Below are positions 1 to 7,833 of a stretch of DNA of 64,000 nt, in pieces. Position 1 is the stretch's first letter, and each line of letters begins with the position of its first letter. The stretch spans positions 3,720,001 through 3,784,000 of the forward strand of contig NZ_CP139976.1 of the NCBI RefSeq assembly GCF_034424625.1. The letters run 5' to 3'. This DNA comes from Janthinobacterium lividum (GTDB lineage: Bacteria; Pseudomonadota; Gammaproteobacteria; Burkholderiales; Burkholderiaceae_D). Under the pieces are notes generated by a model that searched no databases, was not told the origin of the DNA, and saw nothing but the letters and a program-made list of their open reading frames with translations. The position numbers and the translations under genes were made by a program.

Positions 1-595
1 GCAGCCACCACAGCAAGCCGGCCGCCGCCAGGCCCAGCAAACCCAGCAAGGAGACGCTGGCTTGCCAGCTGCACACCAATAACAGCAAGCCCACCAGCGC
101 GGGAATCAGGGTCTTGCCGATATCGCCGGCAAAGTTATAGTGCGAAAGCGCTTCCTTCACGCCCCCGCCCGCCTCGTGCGTGTCGGTGACGATGGACGAG
201 GCCAGCGGATGCTGCGTGCTGGCGCCCAGACCGCCCAGCAGCAAGGCGAACAGCAGCACGGCCAGTCCGCCTGCCTGCCCCGCGATCAGGTAGGCGACCC
301 CGGCCAATGCCGTGCCGCCCACCAGCAGGCGTTCGCGCCCCCAGCGCCTGGCCAGGCGGCTGGCCAGCAACTGGAAACCGGCCATCATGCCCGAGTACGA
401 ACCGCGCAACAGGCCCACCATGGCATAGCTGATGGCAAACTGCGCCTGCCAGATGGGCAGCAGCACATAGATCACGTCCGTCAAGCCGTCATGCACGGCA
501 TGCGCGCTGCAAGCGGCGAACAGCGAGCGGCGGCGGATCGATTTGTCGGAGGGGGACGAGGTGGCGGACAGCGTAGTGGCGGACGGTTCGGTCAT
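1..595 (-). CDS. MFS transporter, fosmidomycin-resistance-like (partial)
   Basis: N-terminal 198 residues of an inner-membrane major facilitator protein; the rest lies beyond the window edge at position 1. After a polar Ser/Thr-rich start it shows alternating hydrophobic helices and the sequence HAVHDGLTDVIYVLLP in the first helix, a pattern I associate with Fsr-type efflux carriers. A loop RLARRWGRERLL after the second helix fits the MFS loop 2-3 motif. The start at 595 is the first ATG of the frame. Substrate cannot be told from sequence. It reads away from the Met-rich gene next door and is probably a separate unit. Confidence 0.8.
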   Translation of the reverse strand, partial: MTEPSATTLSATSSPSDKSIRRRSLFAACSAHAVHDGLTDVIYVLLPIWQAQFAISYAMVGLLRGSYSGMMAGFQLLASRLARRWGRERLLVGGTALAGVAYLIAGQAGGLAVLLFALLLGGLGASTQHPLASSIVTDTHEAGGGVKEALSHYNFAGDIGKTLIPALVGLLLLVCSWQASVSLLGLLGLAAAGLLWWL

Positions 596-761
596 GACTG
601 TGCATGCAAGAAATCAGGAGGCGACCAGCTTACACCAATTGGCTGCTTCGCATCTTGAAGCGCGGCAAGAATAATAGTATTGCAAGATTGATCTGGCGCA
701 AACGCAGGGGAAGCGCAAGCCAGGCCCGGCGCCGTCACGTTGACGGCGTCGGATTGCTGTC

Positions 762-1016
762 TTATTTGGCCATCGCATCCTTGGCCATGCCATCCTTTTT
801 CATCTCATCCTTCTTCATGCCGTCTTTTGCCATGGCATCTTTCGCCATGCCATCCTTGGCCATGTGGTCCTTCTTCATGTGCTTCTTCGCCATCGGCTTG
901 TGCATGCCGTCCTTGGCCATGGCGTCTTTCTTCATGGCATCCTGGGCGAACGCGGCGCCCGACATGAGGATGGCGGAAGCGAGGATGGCGGTGAAGGTGG
1001 TGATCGTGGTTTTCAT
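762..1016 (-). CDS. Methionine-rich MXKDX-repeat periplasmic protein
   Basis: 84 residues: a clean signal peptide (residues 1-24, cleavage after AAFA), then about 60 residues of tandem Met-x-Lys-Asp pentapeptides such as MAKDG and MKKDA. Twelve of the 60 mature residues are Met; the rest are mainly Lys, Asp, Ala and Gly, so it is probably disordered. It belongs to the pentapeptide MXKDX family. In Azospira suillum a Met-rich periplasmic protein (MrpX) of the SigF/NrsF regulon is oxidised by hypochlorite and re-reduced by a YedY1/YedZ1 pair. The same partners lie directly upstream here (1098-2476), with sigF-nrsF divergent beyond them. Role as a sacrificial oxidant scavenger is therefore inferred from both composition and neighbours. 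Confidence 0.85.
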   Translation of the reverse strand: MKTTITTFTAILASAILMSGAAFAQDAMKKDAMAKDGMHKPMAKKHMKKDHMAKDGMAKDAMAKDGMKKDEMKKDGMAKDAMAK

Positions 1017-1097
1017 GATATGTCCTTGTCTCTAGGTTAGTTGGGCAAGTGCCCTGTGGTAAAACTGTTGCTTTGCTACGGCTGCTGCTAAAAATGT

Positions 1098-1868
1098 TCA
1101 AGAGCCGCCGAACCAGTTGTAGCCCTGATTCTCCCAATACCCTCCCGGATACGTATTCGTGACGAAAATGGCCTGGATGTGCTTGGGATTCTTGTAGCCC
1201 AGCTTGGTCGGCATGCGCAGTTTCATCGGGTAGCCGTACTTGGGCGGCAACTCCTGGCCGTCGTAGGTCAGGGCCATGATGGTTTGCGGATGCAAGGCCG
1301 TGGCCATGTCGATGCTGGTGAAATAATCGTCGGCGCACTTGAAGCCGATGTATTTCGCCGTCGTGTCGGCGCCGACCCGCTTCAGGAAATGGGCAAACGG
1401 CACGCCGCCCCACTTGCCGATGGCGCTCCAGCCTTCCACGCAGATGTGGCGCGTGATCTGCGTTTCCTGCGGCAAGGCGCGCAATTGCGGCAAGCTCCAT
1501 GGCTTCCTGTCGGCGATCAAGCCGCTCAATTCCAGGCGCCAGGCGTCGCCATCGACTTCTTCCACCTCGTCCTCGCCGTAATACGCGTTGAAGGGAAACG
1601 GCCGCGTGATCATGGAGTCCGGGTAGGTCGGCGCCAGTTTGGTCGGGTCGAACAGCCAGCCCTGTACCCTGTCGTTGAAGCGCGACACGGCCGTCAGGGC
1701 TGTCTCGATGCCGGACGGGCCGCTGACGTTGCAACCAGTCAACAAGGACAGGCCGCCCAGGGTCAGGCTGCGCTGCAAAAACAAACGGCGCGACGGCTGC
1801 TTGATCTGGCGCAAGGCGTCGTCCAGCATGGCCTGGCCCTCTTCTTGCACGAGGATGGTTTTTTTCAT
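1098..1868 (-). CDS. YedY/MsrP-like molybdopterin oxidoreductase
   Basis: 256-aa protein of the sulfite oxidase/YedY fold. Residues 27-46 hold a twin-arginine-like export signal (RRLFLQRSLTLGGL) followed by LLTGC, which could also act as a lipobox. The molybdenum-ligating Cys is in RHICVEGWSAIGKWGG. Such enzymes reduce periplasmic methionine sulfoxide with electrons from a membrane cytochrome b. I chose the ATG at 1868 (MKKTILVQ) because GGAGACG lies just upstream; the frame is open further but lacks a signal there. The b-type cytochrome gene ends 11 nt upstream, so the two are co-transcribed. Likely repairs the Met-rich protein encoded next; sulfite or another sulfoxide as substrate cannot be excluded. 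Confidence 0.85.
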   Translation of the reverse strand: MKKTILVQEEGQAMLDDALRQIKQPSRRLFLQRSLTLGGLSLLTGCNVSGPSGIETALTAVSRFNDRVQGWLFDPTKLAPTYPDSMITRPFPFNAYYGEDEVEEVDGDAWRLELSGLIADRKPWSLPQLRALPQETQITRHICVEGWSAIGKWGGVPFAHFLKRVGADTTAKYIGFKCADDYFTSIDMATALHPQTIMALTYDGQELPPKYGYPMKLRMPTKLGYKNPKHIQAIFVTNTYPGGYWENQGYNWFGGS

Positions 1869-1879
1869 GATCGTCTCCT

Positions 1880-2476
1880 TCAGCGGCCGCGCAGCATGGC
1901 GACCAGCGTGCGCGGCACCAGCGCCACCATCAGCAAGTGCACGCCGACAAAGCCCGTCAGCAGCGCCATGGCGATGAAGTGGACCCTGCGCGCACTCTCG
2001 TAGCCGCCGATGAGCTCGCGCAGCAGGGGAAATTGCACGGACTTCCACAGCACCAGGCCGGACAGCACCAGCACGATGCAGTCGAGCATGACGAACAGGT
2101 AGGCGGCGCGCTGCACCATGTTGTAATGACGGGGGTCCGCGTGGGCCAGCTTGCCTTTCAGGGCCGCCATGAAATCGGCCAGCAGCAAGCGCGGCGTCAG
2201 GGGAAAGAACTGGCGCCGCAGCCGTCCAGAGGCGATGTTAATCGCCAGATACAGCAAGCCATTGGCCACCAGCAACCACATGGCGGCGAAATGCCATTGC
2301 AGGGCGCCACCCAGCCAGCCGCCCAGGGTCAGCGCGCGCGGCAGCTCGAAGGGGAAAAATGGCGCCGCGTTATAGATGCGCCAGCCGCTGGTGGCCAGCA
2401 CCACGACGGCCACGGCATTGAGCCAGTGCGTCAGGCGCAGCCAGGCGGGGTGGATCACGCTCGCTTGTCCGTTCAT
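1880..2476 (-). CDS. Cytochrome b561-type membrane subunit
   Basis: 198-aa integral membrane protein with about four hydrophobic helices and His residues placed for b-heme ligation (for example RLTHWLNAVAVV near residue 17, LQWHFAAMW, and VHFIAMALLTGFVGVHLLM near the C-terminus). It matches the cytochrome b561/YedZ1 type that passes quinol electrons to the periplasmic molybdoenzyme encoded immediately downstream. Its ATG shares one base with the stop of the DUF1223 gene upstream (TGATG), showing translational coupling. Confidence 0.85.
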   Translation of the reverse strand: MNGQASVIHPAWLRLTHWLNAVAVVVLATSGWRIYNAAPFFPFELPRALTLGGWLGGALQWHFAAMWLLVANGLLYLAINIASGRLRRQFFPLTPRLLLADFMAALKGKLAHADPRHYNMVQRAAYLFVMLDCIVLVLSGLVLWKSVQFPLLRELIGGYESARRVHFIAMALLTGFVGVHLLMVALVPRTLVAMLRGR

Positions 2477-3282
2477 CACATCGCTCCCTTCGCGCAGGAT
2501 GCCGTGCTGACGGCTTGCAGGATGGCGCTGCTGCCGGCCCGCTGCACGAAGGCGACCACTTGCAGCTGCTCGGGTCGCCAAGTGGCGGGCAGGTTGACTG
2601 CGCGGCGCAGCTGGGCGCGGCCTTGCGCCAGAGACACCGGCCCCAGCCACAGGCGTACGGCTGCATCGTGATGCAGGGTGGCGCCGCGGTTTTCGCCGCG
2701 CAGCACTTTCGAGACGATGGCGCTTTCACTGATGGCCACGTACAGCTGGCCGCCCGTCTGCGCGTCCGGCGCGCTGGCATTCGCTTCAAGCAATAATTTT
2801 CCACTGGGCCCCGGCGTGGCGGACAGGCTGATATTGACGGGCGCGGCAGTCGCGTTGATGCGGCGGATGGCGGCCGGCAGCTGCGTATCCCAGCCGCGCA
2901 ATTCCGTGCCGCCCACGAAAAACTGCGGCGTGTAGGCCACGTGGCGCGGCTGGTGGCGCAGCAACTCGGCCTGGCGCGCATCGAATTGCGCCTGCGCCAG
3001 CGGGTCCGTCCAGCCGATCTGGTCCCAGTAGGTGACGTGCAGGGCCAGCGGCACGATCAGGCTGGCCGGGCCCGCTTCCTTGCGCAAGGCGCTCAGGCGC
3101 TGGTCGGCGGGCGGGCAGCTGGAGCAGCCTTCGCTGCTGTACAGTTCCACCAGCGCCGCCGTCTGCGGCCCGCTTTGCACGGCGCAGCGCTGGCCGGCGG
3201 CCAGCTGCGCCATGGCCGGGGATGCCGCGACCGTGCCCAGCACGGGAAAAAGCAGTGATGCAAGGCGGTGCTTGATGTCCAT
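2476..3282 (-). CDS. DUF1223 thioredoxin-fold secreted protein
   Basis: 268 aa with a signal peptide (cleavage near SPAMA-QLAAG). The mature start carries VELYSSEGCSSCPPADQRL, the Cys-x-x-Cys signature of DUF1223, a thioredoxin-like family of unknown reaction. WDQIGWTDP and TPQFFVGG are also typical. First gene of the operon running DUF1223, cytochrome b, YedY-like enzyme, and possibly the MXKDX gene. An ECF-type promoter lies 45-75 bp upstream. Presence in this regulon suggests periplasmic thiol or oxidative-damage work, which is inference. Confidence 0.85.
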   Translation of the reverse strand: MDIKHRLASLLFPVLGTVAASPAMAQLAAGQRCAVQSGPQTAALVELYSSEGCSSCPPADQRLSALRKEAGPASLIVPLALHVTYWDQIGWTDPLAQAQFDARQAELLRHQPRHVAYTPQFFVGGTELRGWDTQLPAAIRRINATAAPVNISLSATPGPSGKLLLEANASAPDAQTGGQLYVAISESAIVSKVLRGENRGATLHHDAAVRLWLGPVSLAQGRAQLRRAVNLPATWRPEQLQVVAFVQRAGSSAILQAVSTASCAKGAM

Positions 3283-3326
3283 GGTCTTTCACCGGTATAT
3301 TGAATTAAGAAGCGTGCTTGCCAGTC

Positions 3327-3355
3327 AATTCGCCGCCGCAGGCCGATTGGTTACA
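3327..3355 (-). promoter_or_regulatory. Putative SigF-type ECF promoter
   Basis: On the minus strand TGTAACC (3355-3349) is followed after exactly 16 nt by CGAATT (3332-3327). This matches the GTAACC-N16-CGAA layout I know for SigF-class ECF sigma factors. It points at the DUF1223-cytochrome-YedY operon and gives a leader of roughly 40 nt. No equivalent was found on the plus strand before the sigma gene itself. Confidence 0.6.
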
Positions 3356-3413
3356 GCCGCCAGCAAAATAATCCGGGATTTATTTTCTTCAATGCCTGTC
3401 ACCAAAGGCCTGC

Positions 3414-4010
3414 ATGCAACGAATACCTGTAAGCGAACACCTGCATGGCACGGAATTGCGGCTGCATGGCTTGATGCTGCGCGGGCTCGATGGCGATGCG
3501 GCGGCCTATCGCAGTTTCTTGCAAGCCACCAGCGGCCATTTGCGCGCGTTCCTGCGGCGCCGCCTGCAGCGCTGGCCGGACGAGGTGGAAGACCTGGTGC
3601 AGGAGTGTCTGCTGGCCATCCACAACCAGCGTCTGACGTACGATACGGGCGTGCCGCTGACGTCGTGGATCCATGCGATCGCGCGCTACAAATTGATCGA
3701 CTGGCTGCGCCGGCATGCGCGGCGCGAGGCGCAGCACTTGCCGTATGACGAAGAAGATGGCACGCAGGAACTGTTTTCCAGCGCCGACGCCGAAGCGGCC
3801 GAAGCGAGCCGCGACCTGGGCAAGCTGCTGGCCAGCTTGCCGGCACAGCAGCGCGACGCCATCGTGCATACCAAGCTCGACGGCTGGTCCGTGCGCGACA
3901 CGGCGGCGGCCATGCAGATTTCGGAAGCCAGCGTCAAAGTGGCCGTGCATCGCGGCTTGAAGGCACTGGCGGCCAATTTAAGAACAGGCAATGAAGGGAT
4001 TGCATCATGA
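3414..4010 (+). CDS. sigF: ECF RNA polymerase sigma factor, SigF/NrsF type
   Basis: 198 aa with region 2 (about residues 30-95: DEVEDLVQECLLAIHNQR, TSWIHAIARYKLIDWLRR) and region 4 (about 130-185: LPAQQRDAIVHTKLDGWS, then SEASVKVAVHRGLKAL). The NrsF-type anti-sigma gene overlaps its end by 4 nt (ATGA), so the pair is translationally coupled. Family knowledge: this ECF class responds to oxidants or reactive chlorine through Cys residues of NrsF and switches on YedY and Met-rich protein genes, exactly the genes found divergently here. The start at 3414 has a weak AAAGG upstream; an internal ATG at 3444 is possible. Confidence 0.88.
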   Translation: MQRIPVSEHLHGTELRLHGLMLRGLDGDAAAYRSFLQATSGHLRAFLRRRLQRWPDEVEDLVQECLLAIHNQRLTYDTGVPLTSWIHAIARYKLIDWLRRHARREAQHLPYDEEDGTQELFSSADAEAAEASRDLGKLLASLPAQQRDAIVHTKLDGWSVRDTAAAMQISEASVKVAVHRGLKALAANLRTGNEGIAS

Positions 4011-4654
4011 AAACCGATGACTTGATCGCCATGCTGGCCAGCGGCCCCGACGTGGCTGCCGCGCCGCCACCGGGGGCCCGCTGGCGTGCCGCAGGCACTT
4101 TGGGCGCCGGCGTGCTGGCCAGCGTGGCGCTGATGGCCATGCTGCTGGGCGTGCGGCCCAACCTGGAACAACTGGCCCAGCTGCCCGATTTCTGGATCAA
4201 GGTGGGCTTTGTCGTCTGCCTCTGCCTGGCGGCCTGGCACGTCAGCCGCCGCCTGTGCGTGCCGGGCGCCGCCACCCGCGCCCTGCCCTTGCTCATCGCC
4301 ATGCCCCTGCTGCTGATGTGGGCGCTGGGTGCCATCATCCTGCAGGAAGCCCCGCCCGAGCAACGCGCCGAGCTGTTCTGGGGCGCCACCTGGCGCAGCT
4401 GTCCCTTGCTGATCGCGCTGCTCTCGCTGCCCATCCTGGCCGCCGTGCTGCGCCTGATGCGCCAGCTGGCGCCCACGCGCCTGCGCTTGGCGGGCGCCGC
4501 TGCCGGCTTTGCCGCCGGCGGCATGGCCGCGCTCGTGTATTGCCTGCACTGCCCGGAGCTGGCGGCCAGCTTCGTCGGCTTCTGGTATGTGCTGGGCATG
4601 CTGGTGCCGACCGCCATCGGCGCGGCCATAGGGCCGAAAGTGCTGGCCTGGTAA
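4007..4654 (+). CDS. nrsF: NrsF-family (DUF1109) membrane anti-sigma factor
   Basis: 215 aa with six predicted transmembrane helices after a short cytoplasmic N-terminus (MKTDDLIAMLASG). Two Cys-containing motifs sit in loops, WRSCPLL and LHCPEL; in NrsF proteins such cysteines are the proposed oxidant or metal sensors. It should hold the sigma factor encoded just upstream at the membrane until it is triggered. The overlap of 4 nt with that gene supports 1:1 production. Confidence 0.88.
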   Translation: MKTDDLIAMLASGPDVAAAPPPGARWRAAGTLGAGVLASVALMAMLLGVRPNLEQLAQLPDFWIKVGFVVCLCLAAWHVSRRLCVPGAATRALPLLIAMPLLLMWALGAIILQEAPPEQRAELFWGATWRSCPLLIALLSLPILAAVLRLMRQLAPTRLRLAGAAAGFAAGGMAALVYCLHCPELAASFVGFWYVLGMLVPTAIGAAIGPKVLAW

Positions 4655-4772
4655 GCCAATGACATCCTTTTCCCAGGAGTGAATCCGTTTTCTTCTTCCG
4701 TGCGTACAAGTGAGGCAGCCTGCAGTTTCTTGGACCTGTCTGTCAACGCTAACAAAAATCGGGAGAATCGAA

Positions 4773-6272
4773 ATGTCTTTGTCACACTCGAAAACCGCAC
4801 TGGGCGCCGCACTCCTGGGCAACCTGCTGGCCTTGGCGATCGCGCCAGCGGCCTATGCCTCCAGCCACCGCGAAGCGCCGTTCATCACGCAAAACCCGAA
4901 AGTCGACGCCACCGACTTCTATATGTTCCGCAGCTATGAAGCGGGCCGCGGGGCCTACACCACGCTGGTGGCCGACTATATCCCCCTGCAAGACGCGTAC
5001 GGCGGCCCGAACTACTTCGCCATGGACCCCGCCGCCCTGTACGAAATCCATATCGACAACAATGGCGACGGCAAGGAAGACCTCACCTTCCAGTTCCGCT
5101 TTACCAACACCATCAAGGATGGCCAGTTCACCGTGGGCGGCAAGAAAGTCTCGATTCCGCTCGTCATCAACGGCGGCGCCATCGATTCCGTCAACCCGGC
5201 CGGCCTGAACGTGCGCGAAACCTACAGCGTGACGGTGGTGCGGGGCGACCGCCGCACGGGCACGAGGAGCGCAGTCACCAACGCCAGCGGCGGCGGCACG
5301 ACCTTCGACAAGCCCGTCGACAATATCGGCAACAAGGCCATCCCCAACTACGCCGCGTATGCCGCGCAGCATGTGTACGCCGTCAACATTCCCGGCTGCG
5401 CCACGCCGGCGCGCCTGTTCGTCGGCCAGCGCAAGGACCCTTTCGTCGTGAATTTGGGCGAAACGTTCGACTTGATCAACATCAAGGCGCCCGCCACGGA
5501 GTTTGCCGCGAATGCGGAGTCGGCCGCCAAGGATGACCTGGCGCGCAAGAACGTCACGGCCATCGAGATGGAAGTACCGACCACCTGCCTGACGGCCGGC
5601 AGCGATCCTGTCATCGGCGGCTGGACCACGGCCAGCCTGCGCCAGGGCCGCCTGCTGAACCCGGCGCCGGGCACGGCCACCACGGCGTCGAAGGAAGGCG
5701 GCGCGTGGGTGCAAGTGTCGCGCCTGGGCATGCCTCTGGTAAATGAACTGGTCATCGGCCTGAAGGACAAGGACCGCTTCAACGCCAGCAAGCCATCGGG
5801 CGACGCGCAGTTTGCCGATTATGTGACCAACCCCACGGCGCCGGCCCTGGTGGAAGTGCTGTTCGGCTCGGCAGGCGCCAAGGCACCCACCAACTTCCCC
5901 CGCAACGACCTGGTGGCCACCTTTTTGACGGGCATCAAGGGCGTGAACCAGCCCGTCACCGTGACGGCGTCCGAAATGCTGCGCCTGAACACCTCGATCG
6001 CGGCCACCAATGTCGGCGCACAAAACCGCCTCGGCGTCATCGGCGGCGATAACGCGGGCTTTCCGAACGGCCGCCGCCCCGGCGACGACGTGGTCGACGT
6101 GGTGCTGCGCGTGGCCATGGGCAAGCTGTGCACCCTGAACATCGGCTGCGCCCCGGCCGACGCACCGGCTGGCGGCCTGCACTTCACGGATGGCGCCTTC
6201 CTCGACGAAACCGCGTTCACGGCAGGTTTCCCCTACCTGAAAAATCCCGTGGCCGGTTCGCCGCAGCTGTAA
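4773..6272 (+). CDS. DUF4331 secreted protein
   Basis: 499 aa from the ATG at 4773, preceded by GGGAGA; upstream codons of the frame have no signal sequence. Residues 1-29 form a signal peptide ending AAYA-SSHREAP. SSHREAP and DATDFYMFRSYE are the hallmark opening of DUF4331. The loop HIDNNGDGKEDLTF (about residue 93) has the D-x-N-x-D-G pattern of a calcium site. Function of the family is not known. It lies after sigF-nrsF on the same strand and may belong to that regulon, but I found no matching promoter. Followed 13 nt later by a small lipoprotein gene. Confidence 0.85.
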   Translation: MSLSHSKTALGAALLGNLLALAIAPAAYASSHREAPFITQNPKVDATDFYMFRSYEAGRGAYTTLVADYIPLQDAYGGPNYFAMDPAALYEIHIDNNGDGKEDLTFQFRFTNTIKDGQFTVGGKKVSIPLVINGGAIDSVNPAGLNVRETYSVTVVRGDRRTGTRSAVTNASGGGTTFDKPVDNIGNKAIPNYAAYAAQHVYAVNIPGCATPARLFVGQRKDPFVVNLGETFDLINIKAPATEFAANAESAAKDDLARKNVTAIEMEVPTTCLTAGSDPVIGGWTTASLRQGRLLNPAPGTATTASKEGGAWVQVSRLGMPLVNELVIGLKDKDRFNASKPSGDAQFADYVTNPTAPALVEVLFGSAGAKAPTNFPRNDLVATFLTGIKGVNQPVTVTASEMLRLNTSIAATNVGAQNRLGVIGGDNAGFPNGRRPGDDVVDVVLRVAMGKLCTLNIGCAPADAPAGGLHFTDGAFLDETAFTAGFPYLKNPVAGSPQL

Positions 6273-6285
6273 CGAGGAGAATGCG

Positions 6286-6534
6286 ATGAAAAAGCTCCAT
6301 GCAATCAGCGCCCTGGCGCTTACGGCCATGCTGGCCGGCTGCGGTGGCGGCAGTAGCAGCCACGGCGGCGACAACGGTGACGGCGGCGTCACCCCTCCAC
6401 CCGTGGTCTTGCTCGACGCCTTCTATGTGGCCGTCAGCAACGTCATTCTGACCACCAGCGATGACAAGGACGGCGTCGCCATCGACGCCATCATGGCGAC
6501 CTCTCCGGAAAATACGGAGCCGGTACCGCTGTAA
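6286..6534 (+). CDS. Small lipoprotein, hypothetical
   Basis: 82 aa with a lipoprotein signal (LTAMLAGC-GGGSSS, Cys at residue 19) and a Gly/Asp-rich tether. The rest is a short acidic tail with no domain I recognise. A good ribosome site (GAGGAG) precedes the ATG. Placed between DUF4331 and a TPR protein and ended by a strong hairpin 18 nt after its stop, so it closes the DUF4331 transcript. Probably an outer-membrane-tethered accessory of the DUF4331 protein (inference). Confidence 0.7.
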   Translation: MKKLHAISALALTAMLAGCGGGSSSHGGDNGDGGVTPPPVVLLDAFYVAVSNVILTTSDDKDGVAIDAIMATSPENTEPVPL

Positions 6535-6552
6535 CGCGCAGTAAGCAAGCGC

Positions 6553-6582
6553 GGGCGCCGGAGACCACGTTCTCCGGCGCCC
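6553..6582 (+). terminator. Strong hairpin after the lipoprotein gene
   Basis: Perfect 12-bp stem GGGCGCCGGAGA / TCTCCGGCGCCC around a 6-nt loop, starting 18 nt past the lipoprotein stop. An outer GCAAG/CTTGC pair extends it. There is no T-tract, so it may stop or stabilise the transcript rather than act as a classical intrinsic terminator. Confidence 0.6.
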
Positions 6583-6621
6583 CGCCCTTGCTGCCCCGCT
6601 CCACCGTCGATGGCGTCCACG

Positions 6622-7833
6622 ATGAAAACACCGATTGCCCTGCTGTGCGCCTGTCTGCCCGTGCTGGCATGGGCCGCGCCTTACACGCCGAAAGACGGCA
6701 GCGCCGTCATCGAGCAGCTGCCGCGCCGCGCCGATGCCGCGCAGCTGGCCTTGCGCGGCCTGCGCCAGCAACTGAACGACACGCCGCGAGACCTCCCCCT
6801 GGCCACCAGCCTGGCCCAACGCTACATTGCCCTGGCGCGCAGCGAAACGGACCCGCGCTACCTGGGCTATGCGCAAGCGGCGCTGGCGCCCTGGTGGCGG
6901 CAGGCGGCGCCGCCCGTCCCCGTGCGCCTGCTGCGCGCCACCATTTTGCAAAGCACCCACCATTTTGCTCCCGCCCTGCAAGACCTCGACGCCGTCGTCG
7001 CGCAGCAGCCGCAAAACGCCCAGGCCTGGCTGACGCGCGCCACCGTCCTCACCGTGCAGGGCGACTACACCCAGGCGACAGCCAGCTGCGCCCGGCTGTC
7101 GGCCTTGACAACGCAACTGGTCACCGTCACCTGCCTTGCCAATATCGCCAGCGTCACGGGCCGGGCCGCCAGCAGCGAGCGCCTGCTGGAACTGACCTTG
7201 CAACGTAGCGCCGGCGCGGCACCCGAGCTCGATAGCTGGGCCTTGACCCTGCTGGCGGAAATGGCCACGCGGCGCGGAGAGTCCACGCTGGCCGAAGCGC
7301 GCTACACCAGCGCGCTGGCGCAGCAGCCGCGCGACAGCTATCTGCTGGGCGCCTACGCGGATTTCCTGCTCGACCGCCAGCGCCCGCAGGAAGTCGCCCG
7401 GTTATTGAAAGAGCAGCAGCGCATCGACGCCCTGCTGTTACGTTACGCACTGGCCCTGCAGGCGCTGCCCGGCCAGCAGACGGCCTTCCAGGCGGCCAAG
7501 GCGGAACTCGCAGCCCGCTTCAACGCCGCCATGCAACGGGGCGACACCGTGCACCAGCGCGAACAGGCCCGCTTCGCCCTGTTTTTGCAACAGGACGTGC
7601 CGGCCGCCCTGCAACTGGCGCAGAAGAACTGGACCATCCAGAAGGAAGTGCCCGACATGCGCATCCTGCTGGAAGCGGCCCTGGCCGCGCGCAACTACGC
7701 GGCGGCGCAACCGGTGCTGGCCTGGGTGGCGGCCAATGGCGTGGAGGACGTGGCCCTGCAGCGGCTCGTCAGGCAGCTGGGGCCGCAGGATGCGCAGAAG
7801 CTTAGCGCCGCAAAGAAAGCAGGTGCGCTGTGA
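6622..7833 (+). CDS. Exported tetratricopeptide-repeat protein
   Basis: 403 aa; signal peptide MKTPIALLCACLPVLAWA then helical repeats typical of TPR (for example LQDLDAVVAQQPQNAQAWLTRA and LAEARYTSALAQQPRDSYLLGAYADFLL). Likely a periplasmic scaffold. An ATG 12 nt earlier (6610) is possible, but the later start gives the cleaner signal peptide. The following HupE-like gene starts inside its stop codon (GTGA), so the two are coupled. The DUF4331, lipoprotein, TPR, HupE order looks like one functional set; its task is unknown. Confidence 0.75.
   Translation: MKTPIALLCACLPVLAWAAPYTPKDGSAVIEQLPRRADAAQLALRGLRQQLNDTPRDLPLATSLAQRYIALARSETDPRYLGYAQAALAPWWRQAAPPVPVRLLRATILQSTHHFAPALQDLDAVVAQQPQNAQAWLTRATVLTVQGDYTQATASCARLSALTTQLVTVTCLANIASVTGRAASSERLLELTLQRSAGAAPELDSWALTLLAEMATRRGESTLAEARYTSALAQQPRDSYLLGAYADFLLDRQRPQEVARLLKEQQRIDALLLRYALALQALPGQQTAFQAAKAELAARFNAAMQRGDTVHQREQARFALFLQQDVPAALQLAQKNWTIQKEVPDMRILLEAALAARNYAAAQPVLAWVAANGVEDVALQRLVRQLGPQDAQKLSAAKKAGAL

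Noticed and set aside
4782..6392. 536-codon frame opposite the DUF4331 gene
   Set aside because: Shadow of a gene with a signal peptide, family hallmark and ribosome site; composition is typical of an antisense frame.
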